Below, in pieces: positions 29,077-41,016 of a stretch of 64,000 bases of DNA. This stretch comes from Ectothiorhodospira shaposhnikovii. Lineage in GTDB: Bacteria > Pseudomonadota > Gammaproteobacteria > Ectothiorhodospirales > Ectothiorhodospiraceae. Location of the stretch: NCBI RefSeq assembly GCF_016584105.1, contig NZ_NRSM01000001.1:124001-188000 (forward strand), in the 5' to 3' direction. Within the stretch, counting starts at the first letter, position 1, and each line of letters begins with the position of its first letter. The notes beneath the pieces were generated by a model. That model saw only the letters and a program-made list of their open reading frames with translations. It was not told the origin of the DNA and did no database searches. The translations under genes and the position numbers were made by a program.

Positions 29077-30149
29077 GGCATTCTCCTTGGCAAAGAGATG
29101 TCCACCCGGTAATGGCTCAGGGATTGAAGTGTATTCATGCGAGCCCTCCCCTGATAGGCCAGGGCCAGACGCTGGCGGACGCTTTCCTGGGCAAACTGGT
29201 TGCCTGGCCGCCGGCGTCGTTCCTGTTCCGGGGGCATGGGATTTTCGATGGTGATGTCCAGCCGTTCTCCCTGTTGCCGGATATCCACTCGCACGCAGCC
29301 ACCTTCGGTCAGGGGCTCGATGCCGTGATAGATGGCATTTTCCAGCAGGGGCTGGAGGGTGAGGCTGGGTACCGGGAAATCCTGGGCCACGGATGGTTCC
29401 ATGCGCCAGTCCACCTGGAGGCGGTCCCCCAGGCGCAGGGACTCGATGCGCAGATAATTCTGGGTCAGTTTGACCTCTTCCTGAAAACTGACCGTGTCCT
29501 TGCTGGACAGGGTTGCCCTGAAAAGATCGGCCAGGTCCATCACGGTGGATTCCGCAACTTCCGGACGCGTCCGGGTCAGGCTGGCAATGGTGTTCATGCT
29601 GTTGAACAGAAAGTGGGGGCGAATCCGGGCCTGGAGCGCCTGAATCCGGGAGCGCGTCTCGGATTCCAGGTTATTCTTCCACTGGCTCTGGACGTAGAGG
29701 TATCTCAGGGCCACGGCACTGACAATGGCGCTGATGGCGAGCGTGCGGGTCAGGAAATCGGCGACCGGGATGCCTGTGCTCATATGGTCCCAGTCGATCT
29801 GGCGACCAATCGCAAGGGATGCAAGTGACAGGGCAAGGGTAATGCCCAGTGTGATCAGCCAGGCAGCGGTGGCTGCCTGAAAAGCGCTGAGTGGGGTCAG
29901 CAGGGGGCGCGTGGCGCATAGCGCCAGTACGGTTCCCAGGGCAACCCATTGGACGAAAAGCGAAATAAGCGCCAGATTCACCCAGAAGCCATGCTGACCG
30001 CCGCCGGTGGACAGTGTCAGGACAAAGGCGAGAAGCTGCCCCATGAGCACGACCAGGAATACGGTTTTGCTCTCGCAAAAATTGGGGAGGAAACCGGACG
30101 CCGTCCCCGACTCATCCCCGGCAGGGGGTAATGGATGCCTTGGCCTCAT
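29073..30149 (-). CDS. algZ: LytS-type histidine kinase AlgZ (FimS)
   Basis: The 358-residue product has several N-terminal membrane segments (about residues 30-165), the His_kinase domain with the phospho-acceptor motif RPHFLFNSMN and a C-terminal ATPase domain with LQPLLENAIYHG. AlgZ-type kinases control AlgR and lack the classical HisKA domain. It is the partner of the overlapping algR gene. It is divergent from argH, 144 bases away. Confidence 0.9.
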   Translation of the reverse strand: MRPRHPLPPAGDESGTASGFLPNFCESKTVFLVVLMGQLLAFVLTLSTGGGQHGFWVNLALISLFVQWVALGTVLALCATRPLLTPLSAFQAATAAWLITLGITLALSLASLAIGRQIDWDHMSTGIPVADFLTRTLAISAIVSAVALRYLYVQSQWKNNLESETRSRIQALQARIRPHFLFNSMNTIASLTRTRPEVAESTVMDLADLFRATLSSKDTVSFQEEVKLTQNYLRIESLRLGDRLQVDWRMEPSVAQDFPVPSLTLQPLLENAIYHGIEPLTEGGCVRVDIRQQGERLDITIENPMPPEQERRRRPGNQFAQESVRQRLALAYQGRARMNTLQSLSHYRVDISLPRRMP

Positions 30150-30250
30150 GGAAATTTGTGTTGTGCAGCCTTGCGTGGAGTGAGCAGAAAGGATTCTCCT
30201 GCCCTCGGATCCTGGTGGTGAGGGCGATTTCCTCCCTTACAGTATCTCAA

Positions 30251-30259
30251 TGGTATACT
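30251..30259 (+). promoter_or_regulatory. Possible argH promoter (extended -10)
   Basis: TGGTATACT is a TGn extension plus TATACT, 35 bases before the argH start. No convincing -35 is present. The opposite-strand algZ promoter must lie in the same gap. Confidence 0.42.
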
Positions 30260-30293
30260 CCTTGCCAGTTATCCGGAGATACGCACCTTATTT

Positions 30294-31691
30294 ATGAACG
30301 ACAAGTCATCGCAAGACAAACTCTGGGGCGGCCGCTTTTCGGAGCCAACCGACAGCTTCGTGGAGGCCTTCACCGCTTCGGTGGAGTTTGATCGCAGGCT
30401 TTACCGGCATGACATCCAGGGGTCCTGTGCCCATGCCCGCATGCTGGCCAGAGTCGGGGTGCTGACGGAGGAAGAATGTAGCCGTATCGTCGCTGGACTG
30501 GAAGAAATCCTGGCCCAGGCGGAGCGGGGAGAATTCGAGTGGTCGGTCAGCCTGGAAGATGTTCACATGAACGTGGAGGCCAGGCTCATCGAGCGTATCG
30601 GCGACGTGGGCAAGAAGCTGCACACGGGGCGCTCGCGCAATGATCAGGTGGCCACGGACATCCGTCTTTACCTGCGCGAGGCCATCGATCATCTGCTGGC
30701 GGAGATCCGTCGTCTGCAGCGGGGTCTGCTGGATCTTGCGGAGCGGGAAGCCGAGACGGTGATGCCCGGTTTCACCCATCTGCAGACCGCCCAGCCGGTG
30801 ACCTTCGGTCATCACATGATGGCCTGGTTCGAGATGCTGGAGCGGGACCACGCCCGTATGGTGGATTGTCGCCGCCGGGTCAATGTCCTGCCCCTGGGGT
30901 CTGCCGCCCTGGCCGGCACCCCCTACCCTCTGGACCGTCATTACACCGCCGAGCTGCTGGGTTTCGACCGGGTGACGGACAACTCCCTGGATGCGGTGAG
31001 CGATCGGGATTTTGCCATTGAGTTCTGCGCCGCCGGCGCCCTGATCATGACCCACCTGTCCCGCTTCTCCGAGGAGTTGATCCTCTGGGCCAGCGCCCAG
31101 TTCGGCTTCGTGGATCTGCCGGACCGGTTCTGCACCGGTTCTTCCATCATGCCGCAGAAAAAGAATCCCGACGTACCCGAACTGGTGCGGGGCAAGAGCG
31201 GCCGGGTCAACGGCAATCTCATTGCCCTGCTGACCCTGATGAAGGCCCAGCCGCTGGCCTATAACAAGGACAACCAGGAAGACAAGGAGCCCCTGTTCGA
31301 TACCGTGGACACCCTGGCCGGCAGCCTGCGGGCCTTTGCCGACATGATGCCCCATGTGCAGGTCCGTGCCGATGCCATGCGTGCCGCCACCCGCCGCGGC
31401 TTTGCCACCGCCACTGATCTGGCGGATTACCTGGTGCGCAAGGGCATGCCCTTCCGGGATGCCCATGAGGTGGTGGGTCGTGCGGTGCGTCTGGGCGTGG
31501 AAACCGGCAGGGATCTGGCCGACATGTCCCTGGATGAACTCAGGGGTTTTTCCGGCATCATCGAGGCCGACGTGCATGATGTACTGACCCTGGAGGGTTC
31601 CCTGGCGGCTCGCGATCTGCATGGTGGTACCGCGCCCCGTCAGGTCAGGCTGCGTATCGCCGCGGCCCGGGAGCGCCTTGAACAAGCCTGA
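30294..31691 (+). CDS. argH: Argininosuccinate lyase
   Basis: ArgH cleaves argininosuccinate to arginine and fumarate, the last step of arginine synthesis. The 465-residue product has the family length, starts with [12 protein letters not shown], and has the three conserved superfamily regions, including [28 protein letters not shown] and the signature [12 protein letters not shown] with the catalytic serine loop. The order argH / algZ-algR / hemC is shared with Pseudomonas. Confidence 0.97.
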   Translation: MNDKSSQDKLWGGRFSEPTDSFVEAFTASVEFDRRLYRHDIQGSCAHARMLARVGVLTEEECSRIVAGLEEILAQAERGEFEWSVSLEDVHMNVEARLIERIGDVGKKLHTGRSRNDQVATDIRLYLREAIDHLLAEIRRLQRGLLDLAEREAETVMPGFTHLQTAQPVTFGHHMMAWFEMLERDHARMVDCRRRVNVLPLGSAALAGTPYPLDRHYTAELLGFDRVTDNSLDAVSDRDFAIEFCAAGALIMTHLSRFSEELILWASAQFGFVDLPDRFCTGSSIMPQKKNPDVPELVRGKSGRVNGNLIALLTLMKAQPLAYNKDNQEDKEPLFDTVDTLAGSLRAFADMMPHVQVRADAMRAATRRGFATATDLADYLVRKGMPFRDAHEVVGRAVRLGVETGRDLADMSLDELRGFSGIIEADVHDVLTLEGSLAARDLHGGTAPRQVRLRIAAARERLEQA

Positions 31692-31722
31692 TCACCGCTG
31701 GTGATTTCCATGGATTGATCCC

Positions 31723-31751
31723 GTGATGCCCCTTCATGGAAGGGGCATCAC
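31723..31751. terminator. 13-bp hairpin after argH
   Basis: GTGATGCCCCTTC (31723-31735) pairs perfectly with GAAGGGGCATCAC (31739-31751) around ATG. No T-run follows, so it is a strong hairpin without the tail of an intrinsic terminator. It lies 32 bases after argH and before the receiver gene. Confidence 0.45.
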
Positions 31752-31869
31752 GCGCTTGCGTCATGACGCTATCAACCGCCTGTGCTATTTTGAGCTTATA
31801 GCCATAGGTTAATAAGGTATTGAAGCCGGCGATGATCCCGGTTTCAAAAAGGAGAATAAGGAGGATGAG

Positions 31870-32250
31870 ATGGCGCCCCAATCCGTACTGGTGGTGGACG
31901 ATGAACCCAATATCGTCCTCTCATTGGAATTTCTGATGAAGGAGGCCGGTTTTGAAGTGCGCGTTGCCCGGGATGGTGAAAGCGCGCTGGAAGCCGTGCG
32001 TCAGAATCCCCCCCATGTGATCCTGCTGGATGTCATGTTGCCCAAGCGGGATGGTTACGATGTCTGTCAGACCATTCGCGCCAATCCGGAATGGAAGGAC
32101 ATACGCATCCTGATGCTCACCGCCAAGGGACGGCAGATCGAGAAGGAGAAAGGACTTGCCATGGGGGCGGATGACTACATCACGAAACCGTTTTCCACCC
32201 GCGAGGTGGTGGAGCGGGTTCGAACCTATATGCCGGGTTCAGAAACCTAG
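31870..32250 (+). CDS. Single-domain response regulator
   Basis: The 126-residue product is only a receiver domain: VLVVDDEPNIVLSLE, phospho-acceptor Asp in VILLDVMLPKRDG, TAKG and the conserved lysine in ITKPFSTREV. It has no output domain, so it relays a signal through protein contact. GGAGGATGAG lies before the ATG. It is the first gene of a run with the kinase-exonuclease fusion, a small membrane protein and a symporter-kinase, and is probably a target of the latter. Confidence 0.9.
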   Translation: MAPQSVLVVDDEPNIVLSLEFLMKEAGFEVRVARDGESALEAVRQNPPHVILLDVMLPKRDGYDVCQTIRANPEWKDIRILMLTAKGRQIEKEKGLAMGADDYITKPFSTREVVERVRTYMPGSET

Positions 32251-32261
32251 GGCGCGGCTCC

Positions 32262-34403
32262 GTGGACAAGCGCACCCTTGTCGCATTACTTCTGTGGTCC
32301 CAGATTCTCTTTGCCTATCTGGGTATGGTGGTGGTGGCAAATTTTGATGCCTTGATGCAGGGGGCGATGCCGACCCGGTTTTTCGGCGCGCCCTTGCTGG
32401 TGGCACTGGCGTTCGCCGTGCCCGTTTCCGTAACCTGGTTTTTCCTCAGGCGATTGGTGTTCCGGCCGGCTCGGATGCTGAGCCGGGATGTCCGCGCCCT
32501 GCTGGAATCCCGTTCCGCCGATGCCGAGATCACCCTGCCCGCCCGGCATGCCATGGGCAGCCTGCCGGACAGCGTCGGCGCCCTGGCGGTGGCCCTGCGC
32601 GCTTCCCGGCGGGAGATTCGCAGCGCCATGGCGTCCGCCACGGCACAGATCAATGAGCAGAAGACCTGGCTGGAGGTGATTCTCCAGGGACTTACGGAGG
32701 GTGTGCTGGTGTGCAATCGCAATCACCAGATGCTGCTCTACAACCAGTCCGCCGTCACCATTTTGAATGAACCCGAGCGGGTCGGCCTGGGACGGCCTCT
32801 GTTCGATGTCGTCTCGAAGGCGCCGGTCATGCATACCCTGGATCGCCTGGAATGGCGCCGTTGCACCCGGGGGGAGTCCCAGGCCGATCTGTCCGAATCC
32901 TTCGTCTGTACCAATGCGGAGGCGACCCGTATCCTGCAGGGGCGCATGGCCCTGATGCTGGACCCGCGGGGCGAGACCAGTGCCTATCTGATCACCCTGG
33001 TGGACATCTCCGCCGACGTGGAGACCCTGACCCACGTGGATGCCATCCGTCGCGCCCTGACCATGGAACTGCGCGGAGCCGTGGGCAACCTGCGGGCCGC
33101 CGCCGAGACCGTGGATGCCCATCCGGAGATGGCCACCGAGGTCCGGCGCCGGTTCGAGCATGTGATGCGCGCCGAAAGCGAGCAGCTCAGCCGGCGCCTG
33201 GAAGAACTGGCCGCCATCTTCCGGGGCCATGCCCTGGGCCGCTGGCCCATGTCCGACATCTTCAGTTCCGACCTGATCAGTTGCGTGGCCCGGCGCCTGG
33301 AGGATTTGCCGAACCTGCGCCTGGTGCCCGTGGGCCAGCCCCTGTGGGTGCAGGGTGACAGTCTGTCCCTGGTGCGGGTGCTGGAATGCCTGCTGAGGGA
33401 GTTGCACGTCTTTTCCGGTGCCGACACCTTCCATGTGGAAACCCTGCTCGGGGATCGACGCATCTATCTGGATCTTTCCTGGAAGGGGCCCGTGGTGCCG
33501 GCCAAGCAGCTGGATCAGTGGCTGGACATCTCCTGCGGCGAGGAGCTGGGCCACCGTACCGTGCGCGACGTCCTGGACCGTCACGGTATCGAATTGTGGA
33601 GCCAGCAGGCGGGGCTGCCCGGCGAGGCACTGCTGCGTCTGCCCCTGATCGTGCCCAAGCGGCCCCAGTTCCTGCCCGAGGGCGAGCGCCTGCCGCCGCG
33701 TCCCGAATTCTACGACTTCGGCATCATGCGCGAGCACGAAGGCACCCCGGAGCTGGCCGATGTCCTGCTTGCGGATCTCACCTTCGTGGTCTTCGACTGC
33801 GAGATGACCGGTCTGGACCCGGTGGGGGGGGACGAGATCATTTCCATTGCCGGCGTGCGCGTGGTCAAGGGCAGGGTGCTCACCGGCGAGACCTTCGAAC
33901 GTCTGATCAATCCGGGTTTTTCCATCCCGGCCGCGTCCATCCGTTTCCACGGTATCACCGATGACCAGGTGCAGGACAAGCCGCCTGTCACCGAGGTGCT
34001 ACCCCTGTTCAAGGCCTTCGTGGGCGATGCGGTGATGGTGGCCCACAATGCCGCCTTCGACATGAAGTTCATCAGCATGAAGGAAACCCAGTGCGGGGTG
34101 AGTTTCAACAACCCGGTACTGGATACCCTCCTGCTGTCGGTGATGGTGGAGGATGAAGAGGAAGACCATTCCCTGGATGCCCTGCTGGAGCGCTACGGCA
34201 TCCGCATCTCGGGGCGTCATACCGCCCTGGGGGATGCCGTCGCCACCGCCGAATTGCTGGTGCGTCTGATCGAGCGCCTGCAGTCCCAGGGTTTCAATAC
34301 CTTTGGTGAAGTCATGCGTTCTTCCAACATGGCGGCCCAGTTGCGTCAGCGGGAACATACTCTGAGCCACCAGAACGGCAACGGGTCGGCCGTGGGGGTG
34401 TGA
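32262..34403 (+). CDS. Degenerate sensor kinase fused to a DnaQ-type 3'-5' exonuclease
   Basis: The 713-residue product has two membrane segments (about 8-28 and 43-62), a HAMP-like linker, a PAS domain (about 133-250), a kinase-like region (255-465) and a C-terminal exonuclease domain (505-680). In the kinase region the H-box reads TMEL at 267-270, where the phospho-acceptor histidine is replaced by Met268, and the ATPase N-box is not recognisable. The exonuclease domain has the full DEDDh set: D512, E514, D600, H653 and D658. Such exonucleases are known near acetate symporter genes, but fusion to a membrane pseudokinase is unusual. The start is GTG with no clear Shine-Dalgarno. Confidence 0.85.
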   Translation: MDKRTLVALLLWSQILFAYLGMVVVANFDALMQGAMPTRFFGAPLLVALAFAVPVSVTWFFLRRLVFRPARMLSRDVRALLESRSADAEITLPARHAMGSLPDSVGALAVALRASRREIRSAMASATAQINEQKTWLEVILQGLTEGVLVCNRNHQMLLYNQSAVTILNEPERVGLGRPLFDVVSKAPVMHTLDRLEWRRCTRGESQADLSESFVCTNAEATRILQGRMALMLDPRGETSAYLITLVDISADVETLTHVDAIRRALTMELRGAVGNLRAAAETVDAHPEMATEVRRRFEHVMRAESEQLSRRLEELAAIFRGHALGRWPMSDIFSSDLISCVARRLEDLPNLRLVPVGQPLWVQGDSLSLVRVLECLLRELHVFSGADTFHVETLLGDRRIYLDLSWKGPVVPAKQLDQWLDISCGEELGHRTVRDVLDRHGIELWSQQAGLPGEALLRLPLIVPKRPQFLPEGERLPPRPEFYDFGIMREHEGTPELADVLLADLTFVVFDCEMTGLDPVGGDEIISIAGVRVVKGRVLTGETFERLINPGFSIPAASIRFHGITDDQVQDKPPVTEVLPLFKAFVGDAVMVAHNAAFDMKFISMKETQCGVSFNNPVLDTLLLSVMVEDEEEDHSLDALLERYGIRISGRHTALGDAVATAELLVRLIERLQSQGFNTFGEVMRSSNMAAQLRQREHTLSHQNGNGSAVGV

Positions 34404-34407
34404 GGCC

Positions 34408-34704
34408 ATGAAGCCGCCGCTGTCGCCGGAGGATGCCCAGGGTGATCGGGGCCTGCGGATGACCCCGCCCAGCGGTGCCCGTGAGCGGTATGTGGCGGCC
34501 TTCATGCTGGGACTGGCCCTGTTCTTTCCGCCTTTGCTGGCTGTCTTCGACGTGCCCGGTACCCTGCTGGGCATCCCGGTCCTTTTCCTGTATCTGTATC
34601 TGGCCTGGTTGACCGTGATCCTGGTGGTGGTGCTGATCGTGGTCCGGACCCGCGAGGATGGCACGGATGAACCTTCAGCGGAGCAGGATGAGGCCGGTCG
34701 GTGA
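34408..34704 (+). CDS. Small two-segment membrane protein
   Basis: The 98-residue product has two membrane segments (about 28-46 and 51-81) with charged ends. It precedes the symporter-kinase, and small membrane proteins of this kind (DUF3311/DUF4212-like) commonly pair with sodium/solute symporters. The match is by topology and position, not by a recognised motif. Its stop overlaps the symporter-kinase GTG start by four bases (GTGA). Confidence 0.7.
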   Translation: MKPPLSPEDAQGDRGLRMTPPSGARERYVAAFMLGLALFFPPLLAVFDVPGTLLGIPVLFLYLYLAWLTVILVVVLIVVRTREDGTDEPSAEQDEAGR

Positions 34705-37453
34705 ACATCAGTCTGGTCATCGGTGTTTCCCTGGGCTATCTGCTGATCCTGTTCGGCATTGCCTACTGGGGGGATCGCCGGGCTGACCAGGGCCGCAGCG
34801 TTATCAACAACCCCTATGTCTACGCCCTGTCCATCGCGGTGTACTGCACCTCATGGACCTTCTACGGCAGCGTGGGCCTGGCGGCCCAGGGGGTATCCAC
34901 TATCTGCCCATCTACCTGGGTCCTACCCTCATGGCGGCGGTCTGGTGGATCGTGCTGCGCAAGATGGTGCGCATCTCCAAGGTCAATCGCATCACCTCGA
35001 TCGCGGACTTCGTGGCCTCCCGTTACGGCAAGAGCCCCCTGCTGGGGGGGCTGGTCACCATCATCGCCCTGGTGGGGCTGATCCCCTACATCGCCCTGCA
35101 GCTCAAGGCCGTTTCCGACACCTTTACGGTGATGGTCATGTATCCGGAGGTGACGGCCCAGGACCTGATGCACAGTGTGCCGTTCTACATGGACACCGCC
35201 TTCTACGTGGCGCTGATCCTGGCCCTGTTCGCCATCCTGTTCGGTACCCGGCACATCGATACCGCCGAACATCATCAGGGCATGGTGGCGGCCATCGCGT
35301 TCGAGTCCATCGTCAAGCTGGTGGCCTTCCTGGCCGCCGGCCTCATGATCACCTTCGTGATCTTCGGAGGGCCGGCGGATCTGTTCGGCCAGGCGGCCCG
35401 GCACCCGGATCTGGCCGAGTTGTTCCGGGTCGGGGAACTGGCGGACTACGGCAACTGGGTGGCCCTGATCCTGCTGTCCATGGTGGTGATCCTGGTCCTG
35501 CCGCGGCAGTTCCAGGTGGCGGTGGTGGAGAACGTGGACGAGCGCCACGTGAGCAAGGCCGCCTGGCTGTTCCCTCTGTATCTGTTCCTGATCAACCTGT
35601 TCGTGCTGCCCATCGCCTTTGCCGGGGTGCTGATGTTCGGCCATGGGGAGATCCACCCGGACAGCTTCGTCCTGGCCCTGCCCCTGTCCCAGGACCTGCA
35701 GTGGCTGGCGCTCATGGTCTTTCTGGGCGGGCTGTCCGCCGCCACGGCCATGATCATCGTCGAGACCGTGGCCCTGGCCACCATGCTCTGCAACGATCTG
35801 GTGATGCCGGTGTTGCTGCGCATCCGCTGGCTGCGGCTGCAGCAACGCAAGGATCTCACCCGCCTGCTGCTGCATCTGCGGCGCTGGGGTATCCTGGTGG
35901 GCATCCTGCTGGGCTACGGCTATGTCAGGATCACCGGCGACATGGTGGCCCTGGTGGGGATGGGGCTGGTGTCCTTCTGCGCCGTGGCCCAGTTCGCCCC
36001 GGCCCTCATCGGCGGCATCTTCTGGAAGGGTGCCACCCAGAAGGGGGCGCTGGCAGGCCTGGCGGCGGGATTTGCCGTCTGGCTCTATACCCTGCTGCTG
36101 CCGGCCTTTGCCCAGTCCGGCTGGCTGTCCATGGGGTTCGTTGAGCAGGGGCTGATGGGGATCGCCCTGCTCAAGCCCTATGCCCTGTTCGGACTGGAGG
36201 GGCTGGACCCGATTACCCATTCCCTGATCTGGTCCATGCTGGTGAACGTGGGGGCCTACGTGACCGTCTCCCTGCTTACCCGCCAGAGCACCATGGAACG
36301 CATCCAGGCCAACCTGTTCGTGGATGTGTTTCGTCTCTCCGCCGATCGCTACGGCAGCTCCCGTTTCTGGCGCGGTACCGCCACCGTGCGGGATCTGCTG
36401 GACCTGCTCAAGCGGTTCGTGGGCGAGGAGCGGGCGGTACGGGCCTTTCATCAGTATGCCCGTGCCCGTGGACTGGACTTTCGCCGCATGCGCGAGGCGG
36501 ACGGTGAGCTGATCCTCATGTGTGAACGCATGCTGGCCGGTTCCATCGGTACCGCCTCGGCCCGGGTGATGGTTTCCAACGTGGCCAAGGGGGATGTGGT
36601 CAGTCTGGAAGAGGTGATGGAAATCCTCGACGAGGCCAGCCAGGTGATTACCTACAGCCAGCAACTGGAGGCCAAGTCCCGGGAGCTGGAGGCGGCCACC
36701 GCCGAGCTGCGGGCCGCCAATGCCCAGTTGCAGCAGCTGGATCGCATGAAGGATGACTTCATCTCCACCGTCACCCACGAGCTGCGCACTCCCCTGACCT
36801 CCATCCGCTCCTTCACCGAGATCCTGCATGACCATCCGGATCTGGAGACGGCAAAGCGCCAGGAGTTCCTGGGCATCATCATCAGTGAAAGCGAGCGCCT
36901 GACCCGGCTGATCAATCAGGTGCTGGATCTGGCCAAGCTGGAGTCCGGGGCCATGCGCTGGTACATCCGCCGGCTGGATCTGGTGGAGATCCTGACCGAA
37001 GCCGCCACCACCACGGGCCAGCTGTTCCGGGACAAGGGCGTGGACCTGGCACTGGAGCTGCCGGAACAGCCTGTATGGATACCCACGGATCGGGACCGGC
37101 TGATGCAGGTGGTCATCAACCTGCTCTCCAATGCGGTGAAATTCACGCCGTCGCAAACCGGACGGGTGGTGCTGCGCCTGCGCCCGGCCCGGGACGGAGG
37201 TGTGCGGGTGGAGGTGGAGGACAACGGCCCGGGAATCCCGGCGGAGGCGCTGCCCACCCTGTTCGAGAAGTTCCGTCAGGTGGGCGATGCCCTCACCGAC
37301 AAGCCGGAGGGTACCGGCCTGGGACTGGCCATCTGCAAGAACATCGTGCAACGACTGGGGGGGCGGATCTGGGTGGAGACCGAGCCCGACCAGGGCAGTC
37401 GCTTCATCTTCACTCTGCCGGTACCCCGGTTCCCCGAGGCGGCCGGCGAGTGA
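34701..37453 (+). CDS. Sodium/solute symporter-histidine kinase (CbrA/CrbS-like), frameshifted
   Basis: Two reading frames together make one protein of about 917 residues. The first (from GTG 34701) encodes NISLVIGVSLGYLL... YCTSWTFYGSVGLAAQG; the second continues IHYLPIYLGPTLMAA and runs to 37453. The join is a run of five G (34889-34893); six G would restore the frame. It contains a 12-13-segment symporter domain, then a cytoplasmic kinase: HisKA with His in STVTHELRTPLTSI and ATPase with NLLSNAVKFT, DNGPGIP and GTGLGLAICK. CbrA and CrbS, which regulate carbon and acetate use, have this layout. A sequencing error is a real alternative to a true mutation. Confidence 0.82.
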
Positions 37454-37458
37454 CGCTG

Positions 37459-39262
<1,804 letters not shown>

Positions 39263-39282
39263 TCATCCCAGGGAGCGTCGGC

Positions 39283-40098
39283 ATGGACCGTTACGCCGTC
39301 ATCGGCAACCCCATCGGGCATAGCAAGTCGCCCCGGATCCACAGCCTGTTCGCCCGGCAGACGGGCCAGGATCTTGCCTACGAGGCCATCCTGGCGCCGC
39401 CGGATGATTTTGCCGGCACCCTGCGTCGTCTGGTGGCCCAGGGCTACCGTGGCTTCAGCATCACCGTGCCGTTCAAGCACGAGGCCTTCGATCTGGCGGA
39501 CCGGCTCAGCGAGCGGGCCCGCCGGGCCGGGGCCGTCAACACGCTGAAGGTGGAGCCGGATGGGCTGTTCGGCGACAACACCGACGGCGTGGGCCTGGTG
39601 AATGCCCTGAAGGCCGTCCCCGGCGCGACCCTGGCCGGTACCCGTATCCTGTTGCTGGGGGCCGGTGGCGCCGTTCGCGGCGTGCTGGCCCCGCTGCTGG
39701 CGGAACACCCGGAGAGCCTGCACATCGCCAACCGCACCGCGGAAAAGGCGGCGGTCCTGGCGCGGGATTTTGCCGACCTGGGTCCGGTCTCCGGCGGCGG
39801 TCTGGATGGCCTGGCGGGACGTCACTTCGATCTGGTGATCAACGGCACGGCGGCGGGTCTGAACGATCAGGTGCCCGATTTGCCCGACGACCTGCTGGTT
39901 CCTGGGGGGGGGTGCTACGACATGATGTATGGTGATCATCCCACCGCCTTCGTGCGCTGGGGTCAGGCGTGCGGAGCCGGCTGGACCCGGGACGGTCTGG
40001 GGATGCTGGTGGAGCAGGCGGCGGAGGCCTTTGCCCTGTGGCGTGGTTGCCGTCCCGACACGAATCCCGTCATGGAGGTCATGAGACCCGGTTCATGA
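39283..40098 (+). CDS. aroE: Shikimate dehydrogenase
   Basis: AroE reduces 3-dehydroshikimate with NADPH in aromatic amino acid synthesis. The 271-residue product has the substrate-binding [13 protein letters not shown] at the start, [14 protein letters not shown] with the catalytic lysine, [11 protein letters not shown] with the catalytic Asp, and the NADP-binding [14 protein letters not shown]. The ATG at 39283 has GGGAG seven bases upstream. It shares a strand and short gap with hemB and may be cotranscribed. Confidence 0.95.
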   Translation: MDRYAVIGNPIGHSKSPRIHSLFARQTGQDLAYEAILAPPDDFAGTLRRLVAQGYRGFSITVPFKHEAFDLADRLSERARRAGAVNTLKVEPDGLFGDNTDGVGLVNALKAVPGATLAGTRILLLGAGGAVRGVLAPLLAEHPESLHIANRTAEKAAVLARDFADLGPVSGGGLDGLAGRHFDLVINGTAAGLNDQVPDLPDDLLVPGGGCYDMMYGDHPTAFVRWGQACGAGWTRDGLGMLVEQAAEAFALWRGCRPDTNPVMEVMRPGS

Positions 40099-40106
40099 GT
40101 GGTTCA

Positions 40107-40132
40107 TGTCCGGGATGCTTCAATCCCGGACA
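40107..40132. terminator. Hairpin after aroE
   Basis: TGTCCGGGAT (40107-40116) and ATCCCGGACA (40123-40132) form a perfect ten-base stem with a six-base loop, nine bases after the aroE stop. No T-run follows, so termination is likely but not certain. Confidence 0.5.
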
Positions 40133-40255
40133 ATCGTTCCGGCCGCACGGTGGTTTCCTGGTTGCGCCCGACCACTGATCAGCGGGTCCTTTCAGGCCTG
40201 ATAGACATATTCACTCAACATCACCTGTGGAAAAGAAAATTCAATGAGGTCCAAC

Positions 40256-40915
40256 ATGCGCAAGACCCTACTGACCCTGCCTTTGGTGGCCGCTTTCGTG
40301 CTGGCGGGCTGTACCACCCTTGACCCTTACACGGGGGAACAGAAGGTCAGTTCCGCGACCAAGGGAGCCGCGATCGGCGCCGCCGCGGGCGCGATCATCG
40401 GCAACGTCACCACCCGCCGCGACCGGACCAAGCGCGCCATGATCGGCGCGGGGATCGGTGCCCTGGCCGGGGCTGCCGTGGGCAACTATATGGATCGCCA
40501 GGAAATGGAGCTGCGTCAGCGTCTGGAAGGCAGCGGTGTGAGCGTCACCCGGGTGGGGGACAACCTGGTCCTCAACATGCCGGGTAACATCACCTTCGAC
40601 GTCAATCGCGCGGAAGTGAAGCCGGACTTCTACGAAGTGCTCAATTCCGTGGCCCTGGTGGCCAAAAAGTATGACCAGACCGCCATCGAGGTGGCTGGCC
40701 ACACGGACAGCACCGGCAGCGTGCAGTACAACATGGATCTGTCCCAGCGTCGGGCCGACAGTGTGTCCCGTTACCTGGAAGGCCAGGGGATTTCCCGCGT
40801 CCGTCTGGATACCATCGGTTTCGGTCCCCATCGCCCGGTGGCGGACAACAGCACCACCCATGGGCGTTCCCTGAACCGTCGCGTGGAACTGACCCTGATC
40901 CCCCTGACCATGTAA
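40256..40915 (+). CDS. OmpA-family lipoprotein (YiaD-like)
   Basis: The 219-residue product has a signal peptide with the lipobox VLAGC (cysteine near residue 17), a glycine-zipper segment (GAAIGAAAGAIIGN and AMIGAGIGALAGAAVGNYM), and a C-terminal OmpA peptidoglycan-binding domain with the typical NxxLSxxRAxxV region, here NMDLSQRRADSV. It is probably an outer-membrane lipoprotein attached to peptidoglycan. The ATG at 40256 has GAGG six bases upstream; the ATG at 40244 is the alternative. Confidence 0.92.
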   Translation: MRKTLLTLPLVAAFVLAGCTTLDPYTGEQKVSSATKGAAIGAAAGAIIGNVTTRRDRTKRAMIGAGIGALAGAAVGNYMDRQEMELRQRLEGSGVSVTRVGDNLVLNMPGNITFDVNRAEVKPDFYEVLNSVALVAKKYDQTAIEVAGHTDSTGSVQYNMDLSQRRADSVSRYLEGQGISRVRLDTIGFGPHRPVADNSTTHGRSLNRRVELTLIPLTM

Positions 40916-40965
40916 CCGCGCTTGCCTTCCGGATCTTTCCGGGAGGTTGCATCGAGCGCGTCCCT

Positions 40966-40991
40966 CCCTTCTCTCCCCTGGGGGAGAAGGG
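40966..40991. terminator. Hairpin between convergent genes
   Basis: A CCTTCTC...CCCC arm pairs with GGGGAGAAGG around TG with one small bulge. It lies between the convergent OmpA-like and gamma carbonic anhydrase genes. Similar C-rich/G-rich hairpins are common intergenic repeats in gammaproteobacteria; here it may act in both directions. Confidence 0.4.
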
Positions 40992-41016
40992 CCGGGGATG
41001 AGAGGCGCCGCTGAGG

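Noticed and set aside
32286-33950. 554-codon minus-strand frame opposite the kinase-exonuclease gene
   Set aside because: The plus strand encodes recognisable PAS and exonuclease motifs; the opposite frame does not.
34862-37351. 829-codon open frame on the minus strand
   Set aside because: It lies opposite the symporter-kinase gene, has low-complexity Gln/His-rich sequence and no recognisable domain; GC-rich shadow frame.
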